This document shows, one piece after another, positions 32,381 through 43,014 of a DNA stretch of 64,000 nt. The translations under genes and the position numbers were made by a program. The DNA is taken from NCBI RefSeq assembly GCF_029784135.1, contig NC_073746.1, positions 163,794,296 through 163,858,295 on the forward strand, written 5' to 3'. The DNA comes from Toxorhynchites rutilus septentrionalis. Taxonomy: Eukaryota > Arthropoda > Insecta > Diptera > Culicidae. Each line of letters starts with the position of its first letter. Position 1 is the stretch's first letter. Below the pieces are notes generated by a model that was not told the DNA's origin, did not search any database, and saw nothing but the letters and a program-made list of their open reading frames with translations.

Positions 32381-33409
32381 GGGGAGAGGGAGGCAAGTTG
32401 GCGATGTTAAGTTTTGGCGAGCCCTGGATTTTGGAATTATTTTTTTTAATGTTGATGCTAATTCATATAGCCTGAAGTGTTTTCTATCATATTATCTATT
32501 GGATGGGCAAAAAAACTAAAAAACTTGTCCGCCCAAAACGATACTGAGCTCGTAGGAAAACGATACTGAGCTCGTATATCTCCCAAAGTTCGAAAAAAAT
32601 AAGCCACAATTTTCTTTTTTGAACGCCATTAATCGAGCCGCTGAGGTATTTTCTGGCTTTCTCAAAGATAGCTTATGAGCCTTTATAAACATTTCAACCC
32701 ATGTCCATCCAGCGCATGTTCCTTTGAAAGGGTGCTCTATGCCATTTTTAACCACAAACGAAGATGCAATTCTTCGAAGCTGGACCTGAATGTGGCTTTA
32801 AAGCGGCCGCTCGCTGATTGTGGCTTTAAAGTGACCTTTATTGGACGACGCATCCTGAAATTGATACAGATTTAATATTTCTTGCATAAAGAACATGGAA
32901 ACGCAAATGATGAATTGAAAATCTAACCTCCATGTCTGGATATTTTCGTCGATATAGTCTCAAAGTTGGTTCTGGCACACCGAACTGTTTTGAAGCACCC
33001 ATATAGCTTTCATAACATTCTCCAAACTGGTGTCCGACCAATTGGTCTATTGGTCTATTTTTCGCTTTTCGCTTAGCTGGAGAAAATTCATGATTGAAAC
33101 TCGCCGGAAACAAACAAATTATGTACAATAGAGTACCTTTATCATGCATAAAACTATTTTGAAATTTCAACTTTTCTCATAAAGTGGATAATGAAATTTG
33201 AAAAAACGGGAAAAAATTACAAAATCACGATTTTTCTCATTTTTTTCACTTTTTTTTGTGATAACGTTTTCGGCAGAGTTACCGAGTACAAAGTTTGGCC
33301 TTGTTATGATGCATCTTCAGTAAAAAGAAGGTGGCATTACCTCTATTACAACGGGTCAAATTACCGATTCGTCATCTTGCCTCCCTCGCCAACTTGCCTC
33401 CCTCTCCCC
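32381..33409 (-). mobile_element. pogo-like element, 1029 bp, non-autonomous
   Basis: The termini GGGGAGAGGGAGGCAAGTTG (extended to GGCGA) are perfect inverted repeats of about 24 bp, flanked by TA at 32379-32380 and 33410-33411. Inside, on the minus strand, are remains of a pogo-type DNA-binding region. The right end has the same block followed by an extra GGGAGGCAAG copy. The DDE domain is absent, so this is an internally deleted derivative. Confidence 0.85.
32560..33060 (-). pseudogene. pogo-type transposase, DNA-binding region only
   Basis: In minus-strand order the first frame contains GASKQFGVPEPTLRLYRRKY (around 33005-32945), a pipsqueak-type helix-turn-helix. The second frame (32755-32516) contains HPFKGTCAGWTWVEMFIKAH and LSLRKPENTSAARLMAFKKE, a CENP-B/Tc5-type helix-turn-helix. 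This domain order is that of pogo/jerky-like transposases. The two parts are in different frames. The catalytic DDE/DDD domain is missing. Without it the fragment could at most bind DNA. Confidence 0.8.
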
Positions 33410-33411
33410 TA

Positions 33412-34140
33412 CATACGTTGGCGGCTACCCTAAAATACAATTTTTATTATGATTATGGCCATAACACAAAAATATTTTTTAATATAATTTTGGAACTTAA
33501 ATCATTCAATCTGCTGAAATAACAATTCCAATTCCAATTCCAAATAACAATAACAATTTTAAATCAGTCAGCCGTTGAACCGAACCTTTTCGTTTTTTTT
33601 TTTAAATTTCGTACAGATAGTGGCAGCCACCCAAAATCACCATTTTCATTATCATATGACCAACTTTAATCACGACTGATTTATTATAAGAGCGTATGAG
33701 GAAAAACTGAACATTTTTTTCAAAAAATCTTAACTCGAAATCAAGATGTCTGATTAAAATATGACGCACGGCAAGTTGTTGGAAAATCATTGAACTATTC
33801 AGAAAAATATCAATTTAAATGCACTGTTAAAAAATCTTACTCATAAATTGAATTTAATGTTAAAAAACATTGTATCTCAAAAGACCCAACCTTCAACATT
33901 TTTTAATATATTTTTATTTAAAAACTCTTTCAATTCAACAAATTTTGACAAATACTGCCGTTCTACGCATAGTTGTTCCATTTTCCAAAGTCAATTACTG
34001 AGAAAAACGCAATCAAAATTCTCAAATCAAAGAAGCTTTAATCGTTTCAATTTAGCAATTCACCCGTTTTTTATAAGCAGTAAACTGTTGTTTGATGAAA
34101 TATGGAAAGTTTCCCTTACTGCATCAATCTTGCTTGATTA
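33412..34140. other. unannotated AT-rich stretch
   Basis: No gene recognised. The ORF 33848-34186 runs into the terminal repeat of the next element and has no motif. Confidence 0.4.
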
Positions 34141-34142
34141 TA

Positions 34143-35417
34143 AAGGGTGTTCGGATCAAAAAGTGGTCAAACTAAATTGCGTGTAAATCGATTATTTTTT
34201 TATTTAAAAAATCAAAGTATCTTTCTTTTTGAAGTTCAATGTGTATAAAAGACGGGAAAAATACTCAGTTAAGATTCCGGTCGACCTAGTTCAAATTGGC
34301 GAGCCTTTCGTTTGACGCCTGCCATCAGATTTTGTACAGTCACCTTATCCACTTTCTTCGCCGCAGAACGCCAGTTTGCTTTGAACTGCTTCTCGCTGCT
34401 AACAGTGTTTTGGGTCTTCTTAAGGTTCTGCTTAACTATCGCCCAATATTTTTCGATTGGGCGAAGTTCTGGTGTGTTGGGAGGGTTTTTATCCTTGGGC
34501 ACAACCTGCATCTTGTTAGCGGCATACCACTCCATGGCCTTTTTTCCATAATGGCAGGATGCCAAATCCGGCCAAAACAGCACAGACAAGTCATGTTTCT
34601 TCAGGAAAGGCAGCAAACGCTTTTGAAGACACTCTTTCACGTAAATTTCCTGGATGTCGCTTTTCAAGCCACAGGTGCAGATAGCTTGCCAAACGAGATA
34701 TTTCTTGGCGAACTTTGATAGTTTAATATGCTTGAAAATGTCTGCCACCTTTCCCCTTCCGGTTGCTGTATAATACTCTTGTCCAGGAAGCTGTCTGAAG
34801 TCTGCCTTGACGTAGGTTTCGTCGTCCATTACCACGCAATCAAACTTTGTCAACAATGTCGTATACAGCTTCCGAGATCTTGTTTTTGCCGTAAGGTTTT
34901 GCTTATCGTTGCAATTTGGAGTCACTACCTTCTTATAAGTCGGTAGTCCGGATCGTTTTTTAGCTTCATGCACGGTTGTAGACGATATTCCCAACTTATT
35001 TGCGACACCTCGAACGGAGAGGTTGGGGTTGCGCTTGAAAGCGCTAGCCACTCTTCTGTTCGTCACTGCGGCTCCCGGCTTTCGATTTCCCCCAGATCCA
35101 GGCTTTCTAGTTGTCGACAAACGTTCCCCGAACACTATTATTTCTTTGGTGACGGTTGATTTTGCCGCATTCAACGATTTTGCTATTTCTGCGTGCGTGT
35201 AGTTTGGATTTTCACGGCGCATGTACAAAATTTTGATTCGTCGCTCCTCTTGCTTTGACGCCATTTTGATAACTAAAGATCTAATGTCAAAATCCAAATA
35301 GAGGCATCATTCTACACACACACACCTACAAAATGAGGGGTGATCAGGTTTTTTATATGAATGATTAGAAAAAATATGGCGAATTTAAGTTTACCATTTT
35401 TTTATCCGAACACCCTT
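34143..35417 (-). mobile_element. DD37E element, third lineage (copy F)
   Basis: A 1275-bp element with imperfect terminal repeats of about 33 bp starting AAGGGTGTTCGGAT, flanked by TA at 34141-34142 and 35418-35419. It carries a single uninterrupted transposase frame on the minus strand. Termini begin like those of copies A-D (AAGGGTGT) but diverge after that. Confidence 0.95.
34269..35264 (-). CDS. DD37E transposase, 331 aa, open but with internal gap
   Basis: I take ATG 35264 (MASKQEERRIKILYM) rather than 35297, because the family proteins start there and the extra 11 residues come from terminal sequence. Helix-turn-helix regions lie at about residues 22-45 (THAEIAKSLNAAKSTVTKE) and 80-105 (LSVRGVANKLGISSTTVHEA). 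The triad is D148 (VMDDETY), D233 (FWPDLASCHY) and E271 (LRPIEKYW), with 37 residues between the last two. Compared with copy A it lacks about eight residues between CTCGLKSDI and QEIYVKECLQ. This gap lies in the RNase H-like core and may abolish activity even though the frame is open. It is roughly half identical to copy A by eye. Confidence 0.9.
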   Translation of the reverse strand: MASKQEERRIKILYMRRENPNYTHAEIAKSLNAAKSTVTKEIIVFGERLSTTRKPGSGGNRKPGAAVTNRRVASAFKRNPNLSVRGVANKLGISSTTVHEAKKRSGLPTYKKVVTPNCNDKQNLTAKTRSRKLYTTLLTKFDCVVMDDETYVKADFRQLPGQEYYTATGRGKVADIFKHIKLSKFAKKYLVWQAICTCGLKSDIQEIYVKECLQKRLLPFLKKHDLSVLFWPDLASCHYGKKAMEWYAANKMQVVPKDKNPPNTPELRPIEKYWAIVKQNLKKTQNTVSSEKQFKANWRSAAKKVDKVTVQNLMAGVKRKARQFELGRPES

Positions 35418-35419
35418 TA

Positions 35420-37440
35420 GTTTGTTTTCTGTTTATTCTTTTTACGCTTTTTCATCCAGGAAATTCAAATTGGACAATTTCTATCAAGCAAGTTGTTGTC
35501 ATTCGTTTTCGGGAAAAAGTGTTCAAACTTGGCGTGAATCTATGTTTGTGAGAACTTTTGTGCGTTTTTATCCCCGATTGGACTTTTGGCGTAGGACTTT
35601 GTCTAACAGAAATATATGGTGAGTAAAATGAAAATCTGAACATTAATGTAGGAAATAATGAAAGACGTACCAGGTCAGCCCACATTATGGCTTCCAGCAA
35701 CATCAGCCTACTGCAAACAAGTTTTTTTTAATTCTGAAATTTTCGATATAAGGTAAATGATTTTGGTTTGTCTAGTCGAAAATATGATCATGGTTTGTCC
35801 ACTTATTTGAATGCTTTAATTCTGCGCACCTAATAATAAAATTGTCTTTTTTCACGTTTTACAGTAGTTTTATAGTATATTTTTACAGATTCACATGTTT
35901 TAAAGGATTATAAAATCCACATTCTATTGGTGTCAATGCGCCCCTCATTTGAGCTCTCTTTTAATCAATCATCAGAAGATTATTTGGTACGTATTCAGAC
36001 TTTTTCTGGATTTTAACACTTACAAATATTGTAAACATCCTACTTGCACACCATTTGTATCAGATTTACATAGCTAAACCATGGAATTGACGCATTTCGA
36101 AGACCTCAATTCTGATCATGAATTGTCCGATTCACTATTGTTGTTTTGTCCACATGATTTCTATGGCAACCGCTTAGCGCGCTGCAGTTTGTTTATGGTG
36201 TCCTTCGGGCATAGCGAAAATAAAGTTTCTCTGTGTGATTTTTCGCCAAATTTAAGATACAGAATCTTCATATAAAGAATTACAGATTTTCAACAAAGAT
36301 ATAGAATTTACAGATTTTTTTTTTAATTCAATTCCCAATAACAATTTTTTTACAGTGCATACATAGATACCTTGACAAGAATGATATTGTTGATCATGTT
36401 GGGTAACTTATGTTTGCAGAGCTTCGTGCGACAATTCCCTGATGCTGACCTGATGATTATTTCATCGAGAATTTTGGTTACCCTATTTTTGATAACAACT
36501 TTGTCGAAGACAGTTTTTGTCTAGAGAATAACTTTTGAGCTCTAGATGCTAATTTCCACCTCAATGCACCTCCTGGGCCATTGCGCGTTGGTATCGATGC
36601 AGAAGAAGCTGAATAAGGAAGCTGGCCTTCAAATAGATTTGTCGTGACTTTTATATTGAACTCGTGAAACAGATTTCGAAGCGACTTGATTTCAGTAATC
36701 CGGTTATCAAAACTGCGTCGTTGATAAGCCCTCAAAATTTCGTCGAGCTATTGAACCTTGATCATTTGATGTGCCAGTTTTCTTAATTCGTTGGAGCAGG
36801 TAATAGACAAGGCTTGAATAATGAATGCAAGTTGTTCAAGACATGAACAAAAATTAAGTGACTCAGATATAACTTGGTCCCAGATGTTGGATGTCAAAAG
36901 ACGTGATGAGAATTTTTTGTATCCATCGCTAAAGTCGTTTGTAAGACACTTTTTGATAACACTCATCAGCGTGTGCCGAACGGATATTTTCGCTTTGCAA
37001 TGCCAACAAAATAAAGTCCGGAAATCGGTTGAAATTAAATAAGAAATACAAATAAATAAATAAACCTTTATTTTCATTTTCCCTTTAATTTTTCGACACA
37101 GATTTTTTTGCCAAAAATACAAAAATACAAATACAATATACGGATTTTTAATGAAATTTTACAGAATTCAATGTGGCAACCATGTTCCCGACATTACCCA
37201 TCTTTACGTGTTTTGATTGGGAAGTTTTGATTAGAGTTTGCCTTTTGCGATCCGGTGCAATTTCATTTGATTCGGTACAGCGATGAGACATTTTTTTTTT
37301 TTTTGGTGAGGCGATGTGACAGGAACAAAAAATCTCACCCCAATATACAATTTCACCGGTTCCAGGTTGATTTATTGGTGCAGTGAATCGATTTTGGCAA
37401 TGTGGCCGGTGATTGGGTACTCTCTGAAGTAATGTGAATA
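35420..37440. other. unannotated stretch
   Basis: Several ORFs of 60-125 codons on both strands (the longest at 36748-37122 and 36478-36735, minus) with no domain I recognise. They could be decayed coding sequence of an unidentified element. No paired ends found. Confidence 0.4.
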
Positions 37441-37442
37441 TA

Positions 37443-38740
37443 AAGGGTGTGTCACATCAAATTGCATCACGGAAAAAACGCTGTAGAAATTTAATTTTTA
37501 GGAATTATATCTTCAGCTTTCGCTTATAATCAGATAAGAGTGTATAGATCACGTTGGCCATGCTTCACTGTCAATTTTTCGTAAATTTGGAAAAATGTCG
37601 TCGAACGAAAAAGAGCGTCGTGAATTAATCCTGTGCACTCATTTCGAGAATTCGGAGTTGTCACATTGGGACATCGGTAAGATGCTGGGAATCGTCCAAT
37701 CCACGGTCAGCAGAGTACTAAAACGATACTTCGAGAACCTAACCATCGACCGGAAGGTGAAGAACGGCAAAATGGATGCTCCGTCAGTGAAAAAGATCAC
37801 AAGCGCGTAGTTAAGCAGTTTAGACGTGATCCGAGAAGTTCGGTCCGGGATGTCGTCAATAAGCTGAATTTGTCAAGTTCATTCGTCCAGTGGACCAAGC
37901 AGCGGGAGGGCTTGCGTACATACAAGGTTCAGAAGGCTCCTAACCGCGACAAAAGGCAAAACATGGTGGGGAAGACGCGAGCCCGGAAGCTGTACACCGA
38001 AATGCTGACGAAGCCGCATTGCCTGGTAATGGACGACGAAACCTACGTCAAAGCGGACTTTCGTCAGCTGCCGGGCCTGTTGTTCTTCTCCGCAGAGGAC
38101 AAATTCAGCGTTCCGGAGGAGATTCGCAAGCAGAAACTATCCAAGTTTGCCAAAAAGTACATGGTGGGGCAAGCGATCTGCTCTTGCGGAAAGCGAAGCG
38201 CCCCCTTCGTGATGACCGGCACGGTAAACGGGCAGGTTTACCTTAAGGAGTGCCTACAGAAGCGCTTACTACCACTATTGAAGCAGCACGAGGGCCCGAC
38301 CATCTTCTGGCCGGATCTCGCTTCGTGCCACTATTCAAAGGACGTGTTGGAGTGGTACGAAGCCAACGGGGTCACCTTCGTGCCAAAGGAAATGAACCCG
38401 CCCAACGCGCCGGAGCTTCGCCCAATAGAGAAATATTGGGCGATTATGAAGCAGGCCCTCCGGAAGGACCCAAAAGTTGTCAAATCGGAGGCGAACTTCA
38501 AGAGAAAATGGATTTCTGTTCAAAAAAAACTACAACCTGACGTTGTACAGAACCTTATGGACGTGGTAAAGAGGAAGGTGCGAGCATACGGGCTTGGGCT
38601 CGAAGTATGAATAAAAAGAAAATGCCAAAAGTTGTTTAATAGTTTTTATTTTACTGTCTAAAATTTTCAAAAGGATCGGTCTACTGGGCGAATTTCTACA
38701 GCGTTTTTTTCCGTGATGCAATTTGAGGTGACACACCCTT
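37443..38740 (+). mobile_element. DD37E Tc1/mariner element, copy C
   Basis: A 1298-bp close relative of copy A with TA at 37441-37442 and 38741-38742. The right terminal repeat has an extra T in the poly-T run and GAGGTG for GATGTG. One base is missing from the transposase gene. The near-identity with copies A and B indicates a recent burst. Confidence 0.95.
37595..38610 (+). pseudogene. DD37E transposase, one frameshift
   Basis: The frame starts at ATG 37595 and is disrupted once: the run GGCAAAATGG near 37768 has one A fewer than copy A. This sends the frame into a stop at 37810. Beyond the shift the original frame is open to the normal stop at 38610, with all three catalytic residues present and the same 37-residue spacing. 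Other changes against copy A include R to W in SHWDIGK, R to W in VQWTKQ, and W to G in MVGQAIC, a normally conserved position. It would need only one base to regain a full frame, so it is young. Confidence 0.9.
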
Positions 38741-38742
38741 TA

Positions 38743-39500
38743 CAGCGTATGTGAAATACAGTGTTAGTCCCCCAATGAAAAGAGTCAACATTAATTTCTC
38801 ACAAATGCATTTTGAGGAAAGTGTGTTTTTGTGTGCGATGGAAATAATAACAGGTTGACTAAAAAGGGAGCAGTACCAATTTTGTCTGCATTTTAATAGA
38901 CAGTGATTACAATTCGGACGAAAGCTTACGACATCTTTGCCGTTATATTCTTGCCCTTCGCTGGTGGACCATTCATATGCAAAACTCAAATTTGACATAC
39001 AGTTCGCTTATCAAGACAGTAGTATCACTGAATGTCCAATCGAATGGACCGATAGTGAAGGTGAACCAATATGCCTCGCCCACAAAACTAAAAGAGTCAA
39101 GAGGCTTTCTCCCCTTTGTGTGTGATATAATTTGTTCCATTTCCAATGGACATAATAACTGTCGTTTCCAATCGGTCTACATAAATGTTGAGCTCACTCT
39201 TCCCTCCCGCACAATTTAAAAATATTTGACATTTGCTTTCGGATAGCCGCACCAGCAGTAGCAGCAACTTTCTTTTTATTGGTTGCCTCCTTCACAACAA
39301 CAAGTTTGTGTTTTTTTTTGCGGAAGTTACAACTTTCTTCTCCCCGGTAGCAGCGGCAGGTTATTTGCCAGCAGCGAAGACATTTTTCGGATTCTTCTCG
39401 GAGGATGTCTTCTATACCCTGACCTTATTCCCGGAAACAGTGGCCATTTTTTGATTACCATGGTTTCGATACCTTACTTTCAAAGCAATTTTTGAGCTAT
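38743..39500. other. unannotated stretch with Lys/Ala-rich antisense reading
   Basis: On the minus strand from about 39452 the reading ATVSGNKVRV, KTSSEKNPKNVFAAGK, PAAATGEKKVVTSAKK with in-frame stops is rich in Lys, Ala and Ser. It resembles the tail of a histone H1-type or ribosomal protein, possibly a retropseudogene. The evidence is composition only. Confidence 0.2.
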
Positions 39501-39504
39501 TGAA

Positions 39505-39620
39505 AGAAGTTTTTGGATCAATAAGTAACAAACATATAACGTGTAGACATTTCGTCTTTCGAATGAAAACTTTGAACTTACACCCCAGTAAAGAAATGAA
39601 AGACGTAGTCCAACGTCAAA
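39505..39620. repeat. palindrome-ended repeat, CACCCCAGTA subfamily copy 2
   Basis: Matches 28093-28290 and ends with GACGTAGTCCAACGTC (39602-39617), where one base change spoils the palindrome. Confidence 0.55.
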
Positions 39621-40019
39621 TTTATTTTTACATAGAGTCTTGTCATGTTAAAATTTGGTCATGTTATGTTAAAATTTTGTACAGATTTAAATACTTCCCT
39701 TGGTTCACCGTGACTACTTCGCGCTTTTTCAGCTGTTTCAACAGTTATTTTTTTTATAAATGGTTAATATGTGTTATTCCTCATGTAAGAATTATGTTCT
39801 CCGAAGTTTGGGTCGATTCGTTGCCTAGTTTCCATGGCCTTATAAAGCGTTAAGACACATTTTTACATTAAATTAAATGTTGGAGTAATACTTTTGAACA
39901 GTGTATTTAAAATATTATTTTTCCTACATAGTTCAATAGTTTGCCATACGTCATATTTCAATCACGCACCTTGATTTCCACTTGATTTTGCTCGTTGTAT
40001 GGGATTGTCATGTAGTGCC

Positions 40020-40161
40020 CAAATCGATTGATGCAAATGTCTCCAATCAGGAAATTACAGAGCAATAAGCGCTCGAAAATGGACAATTTTTGCGATGCGA
40101 CCGATATCCCATTTCTCAATTTTAACCTCCAATATGTTCCCGAAAGACGTAATACTACGTC
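40020..40161 (-). repeat. palindrome-ended repeat, GGGAACATATTG subfamily
   Basis: On the minus strand: GACGTAGTATTACGTCTTTC, GGGAACATATTGGAGG, AAAATTGTCCATTTTCGAGC, GCTTATTGCT and ATCAATCGATTT. The same order is found on the plus strand at 45465-45620. Confidence 0.55.
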
Positions 40162-40393
40162 TATAATTACCAATCATTATAAAACTATATACCACACCTT
40201 TTGTGGAAACATCCCGGCTAGCCCCAGCTTGTTTGATAGGACCACAAAATGTTTCTTATACCCAAAACTGTTAGAACCTGAAGTAGAAGACGCACTTCTT
40301 AAACCGGAATAATCCAGGTCCGACTACTGAAAACAATAATTACTTATTTCTAAAATTTGTCGAAGCATTGACCAATAGTAATTTCATTCCAAT

Positions 40394-40473
40394 TCTATAT
40401 ACCGAGCTTGAAAGTATTGTTTTGTTTAAATATAACATGAAACAAAAAAATACTTCCAAGCTCGGTATATAGA
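40394..40473. repeat. 80-bp near-perfect hairpin
   Basis: TCTATATACCGAGCTTG...GTATTGTTTTGTTT at the left is the inverse of the right half, with a 12-nt loop (AAATATAACATG) and a few mismatches. It may be a micro-foldback insertion or an RNA-forming hairpin. No flanking duplication is clear. Confidence 0.75.
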
Positions 40474-41358
40474 GATACTGAGTGAACGAATAGAAAAATA
40501 TTTAGTTTTTTATAACTTTTAGTCAGTTCTGAATTTGAAGTGTTGAGAAGTGTAATTTTTAACTGGTTTTGATAAGCAAGGACAATAACCAAACTGATCA
40601 CTGAGGCAGTGGCAGTGATCAGTATATTAATTTTCAAATGACACTGAGAAAAAAGCAAACGAATAGCATCCACACAAATTTGAAGAGTTGAGTCTTAAAC
40701 ACATAGTTGATTTTAAATACCTTCAAAAAAATCCCGCAAAAGTCACAGTCGTTCACTCGTATTGGGATTTTGTGCCACACATCGCACATGTCTTCAAGCA
40801 ATATTAGGAAACAAATGGAGAAACTGTGGAAAAGATGGATAAAGGAGACATGCGCTTGATTTGAATAGATAACTGTTGTATTTCGCAGTTATGTTGACGG
40901 TTACCTCTCCCACATATTATTCTATGATATTTGAACCAATCACATTAAAGACTAGTGAGAAATGAAAAATATTCTAGGCTTTTTTCTCGAATTTATGTAA
41001 TTTTTTTTCTCAAATTCAAAAATTCAATTCATTGGGAGTTATATTTTGGTAAGCAGGATGACAATGTAGCAATGTTAATAATGTACCCAACAGGTACCGA
41101 ATCGTACTCGTAATGGATGAAAGTTTCTAGATGGGGTGAGACGGACAGTGAAAAGTTAGTGATGAAATGAGCATCCAACTCGCACTTCTTTTCCTTCCCT
41201 TTTTTTGCTTACGTTTCAGTCGCTGGACAGACAAACGATGAGAGAGAGAAAACAAATTAATTACTCTCGCGTAATACATTACGTGTTCGCCTTACCCACA
41301 CCACATGTCTGTTCCGCTCACACCACCAAGTTGAACTTGACGGTCTGTCGGTCTGACG

Positions 41359-42320
41359 GTTATTGCAAAGTGGCACTTTTAATGAACCATTCGAATGATT
41401 AAATCGAAAAACAGAACAATGAACTACAAAAAAATGCGTTGAGGTTTTGGAAAACATACGTTTTTGAAGTTACTATCGGTGTTCTTCTTGTCCTTTCCGT
41501 CCTACTCCTAGTTCCCATATTATGCCAGATGTCATTCAGTGTTACTTCAGTGGCATCGCACTTTTACACATGTTTCACGCGACATAAACACACCAATGTA
41601 CAAAGCCATACCTCTTATTATTATAGGCCTTAAAATAGGCATGCTGCTTTCTCACTTTGTTACAGCCAACTTCCATTTTCGCTTGAACTCCTTCTCGTCA
41701 CTTGGAGTTCCACATTCTTTCGTCAGTTTGCCCTTCACGATCCATCATTATTCAATAATCGGTCTCACCCCGGAGGTATTAGTCGGAGTCCAATTTTTGG
41801 GATTCCCAGTGATTCCGTTGTCGGTTATTGCAAAGTGGCACTTTTTCATGAACCATTCGAATGATTAAATCGAAAAACAGAACAATGAACTACAAAAAAT
41901 GCGTTGAGGTTTTGGAAAGCTACGTTTTTGAAGTTACTATCGGTGTTCTTCTTGTCCTTTCCGCCCTACTCCTAGTTCCCCTATTATGCCGGATGTCATT
42001 CAGTGTTACTTCAGTGGCATCGCACCTTTACACAAGTTTCACGCGACATAAACACACCAATGTACAAAGCCATACCTCCCAAATTGAATTATTTCCGTAG
42101 ATATTATAGGCCTTAAAATGTGTCGGCCGATTGTTTGGTTTTGCAAGAGTTGCTTTCTCATTTTTTGACAGCCAACTTCCATTTTCGCTTGAACTCCTTC
42201 TCGTCACTTGAAGTTCCACATTCCTTCGTCAGTTTGCCCTTCACAATCCATCATTATTCAACAATCGGTCTCAGCTTCGGGGTATTAGTCGGAGTCCAAT
42301 GTTTTGGATTCCCAGTGATT
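41359..42320. repeat. tandem duplication, ~470-bp unit
   Basis: The block starting TTATTGCAAAGTGGCAC at 41359 repeats at 41824 with the same order of landmarks (CATTCGAATGATTAAATC, GTTACTATCGGTGTTCTTC, CAGCCAACTTCCATTTTCGC, GATTCCCAGTGATTCCG). Identity is about 90% by eye. The second unit has a short insertion near 42080-42105. The plus-strand ORFs at 41439 and 41861 look membrane-like in translation but lie antisense to a transposase remnant. Confidence 0.85.
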
Positions 42321-43012
42321 CCGTTGTCGGAAAAGACTGAAAAGATAATCATCTGAATAGACAATCAAGCTCACGTTGTTCTAGAAACACAGAAACCTCT
42401 TTTGAAGACACTCTGTTAGATAAATTATCTGGTTCATGATTCCGAAACCAAAACATGAACTTTTTATTTTGCAGTCTTCCGGGCACTCTAATAACCCTTT
42501 GCGGTCGTTTGTCTGCTCTCAGCCACCACAGCAAGGAATTATACTAAATACTACTTTTCAATTTTTATCTGAACGAATTTCAATGTCTAGTTATCCTTTT
42601 TACGAATTGGTACAGTGTTTTATAAATAAAAGGTAACGGTACTCTGTGTAAACAAAATATTATTAGCGTGGGAAGATAAGAGGATCTTTTTCAAGGGAAA
42701 TTAATTCCGACCGCAAAGGGTTAAACAAGGTATAAAATCATCGTCTGAAATCATAACGGCACAATTGTATTCCGTCATCAAATTCTCGTAGAACTTGATT
42801 ATTCTTTTACCTCCTTTCCGGTGCAAAAAATGGAACAAACCCGGACCTTGAAACTTGTCCACCCAGCCCTCTTCTTTACTCACTCGACATAGGATTTTGA
42901 TACTCCTGTCATTTTCGTTGCATATCTCGGTATCACCTTCGTGTTCCGTTTGAAAAAGGGCACCATTCTGATTCGCGATCCGCTTCTTTCTGTGACGCCA
43001 TGATGTAAACAA
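41685..43012 (-). pseudogene. DD37E-type transposase fossil, duplicated and interrupted
   Basis: Minus-strand pieces in order. First, a start-like ATGGCGTCACAGAAAG (about 43002) with the first-aspartate region TEYNCAVMISDD (about 42770-42735). Next, MNQIIYLTECLQKRFL and then, in another frame, LEQRELDCLF (42440-42355). Last, a C-terminal piece with NTSGVRPIIE, WIVKGKLTKE and DEKEFKRKWKLAV (about 41820-41685). This last piece occurs again, more decayed, at 42310-42170 because of the tandem duplication. The second aspartate region is lost. A TTAA-type MITE at 42495-42720 splits it. The remnant resembles lineage F more than copies A-D. Confidence 0.7.
42495..42720. mobile_element. TTAA-type MITE, 226 bp
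   Basis: Ends CCCTTTGCGGTCG and CGACCGCAAAGGG are perfect 13-bp inverted repeats. The right flank is TTAA (42721-42724) and the left is ATAA (one change). A CCC terminus and TTAA target fit a piggyBac-type mobiliser. It interrupts the transposase fossil on the other strand. Confidence 0.7.
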
Positions 43013-43014
43013 AT

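Noticed and set aside
41439..42100. two similar membrane-like ORFs (EVTIGVLLVLS)
   Set aside because: They repeat because of a tandem duplication and lie antisense to or beside a transposase remnant; no start context or homologous family recognised.
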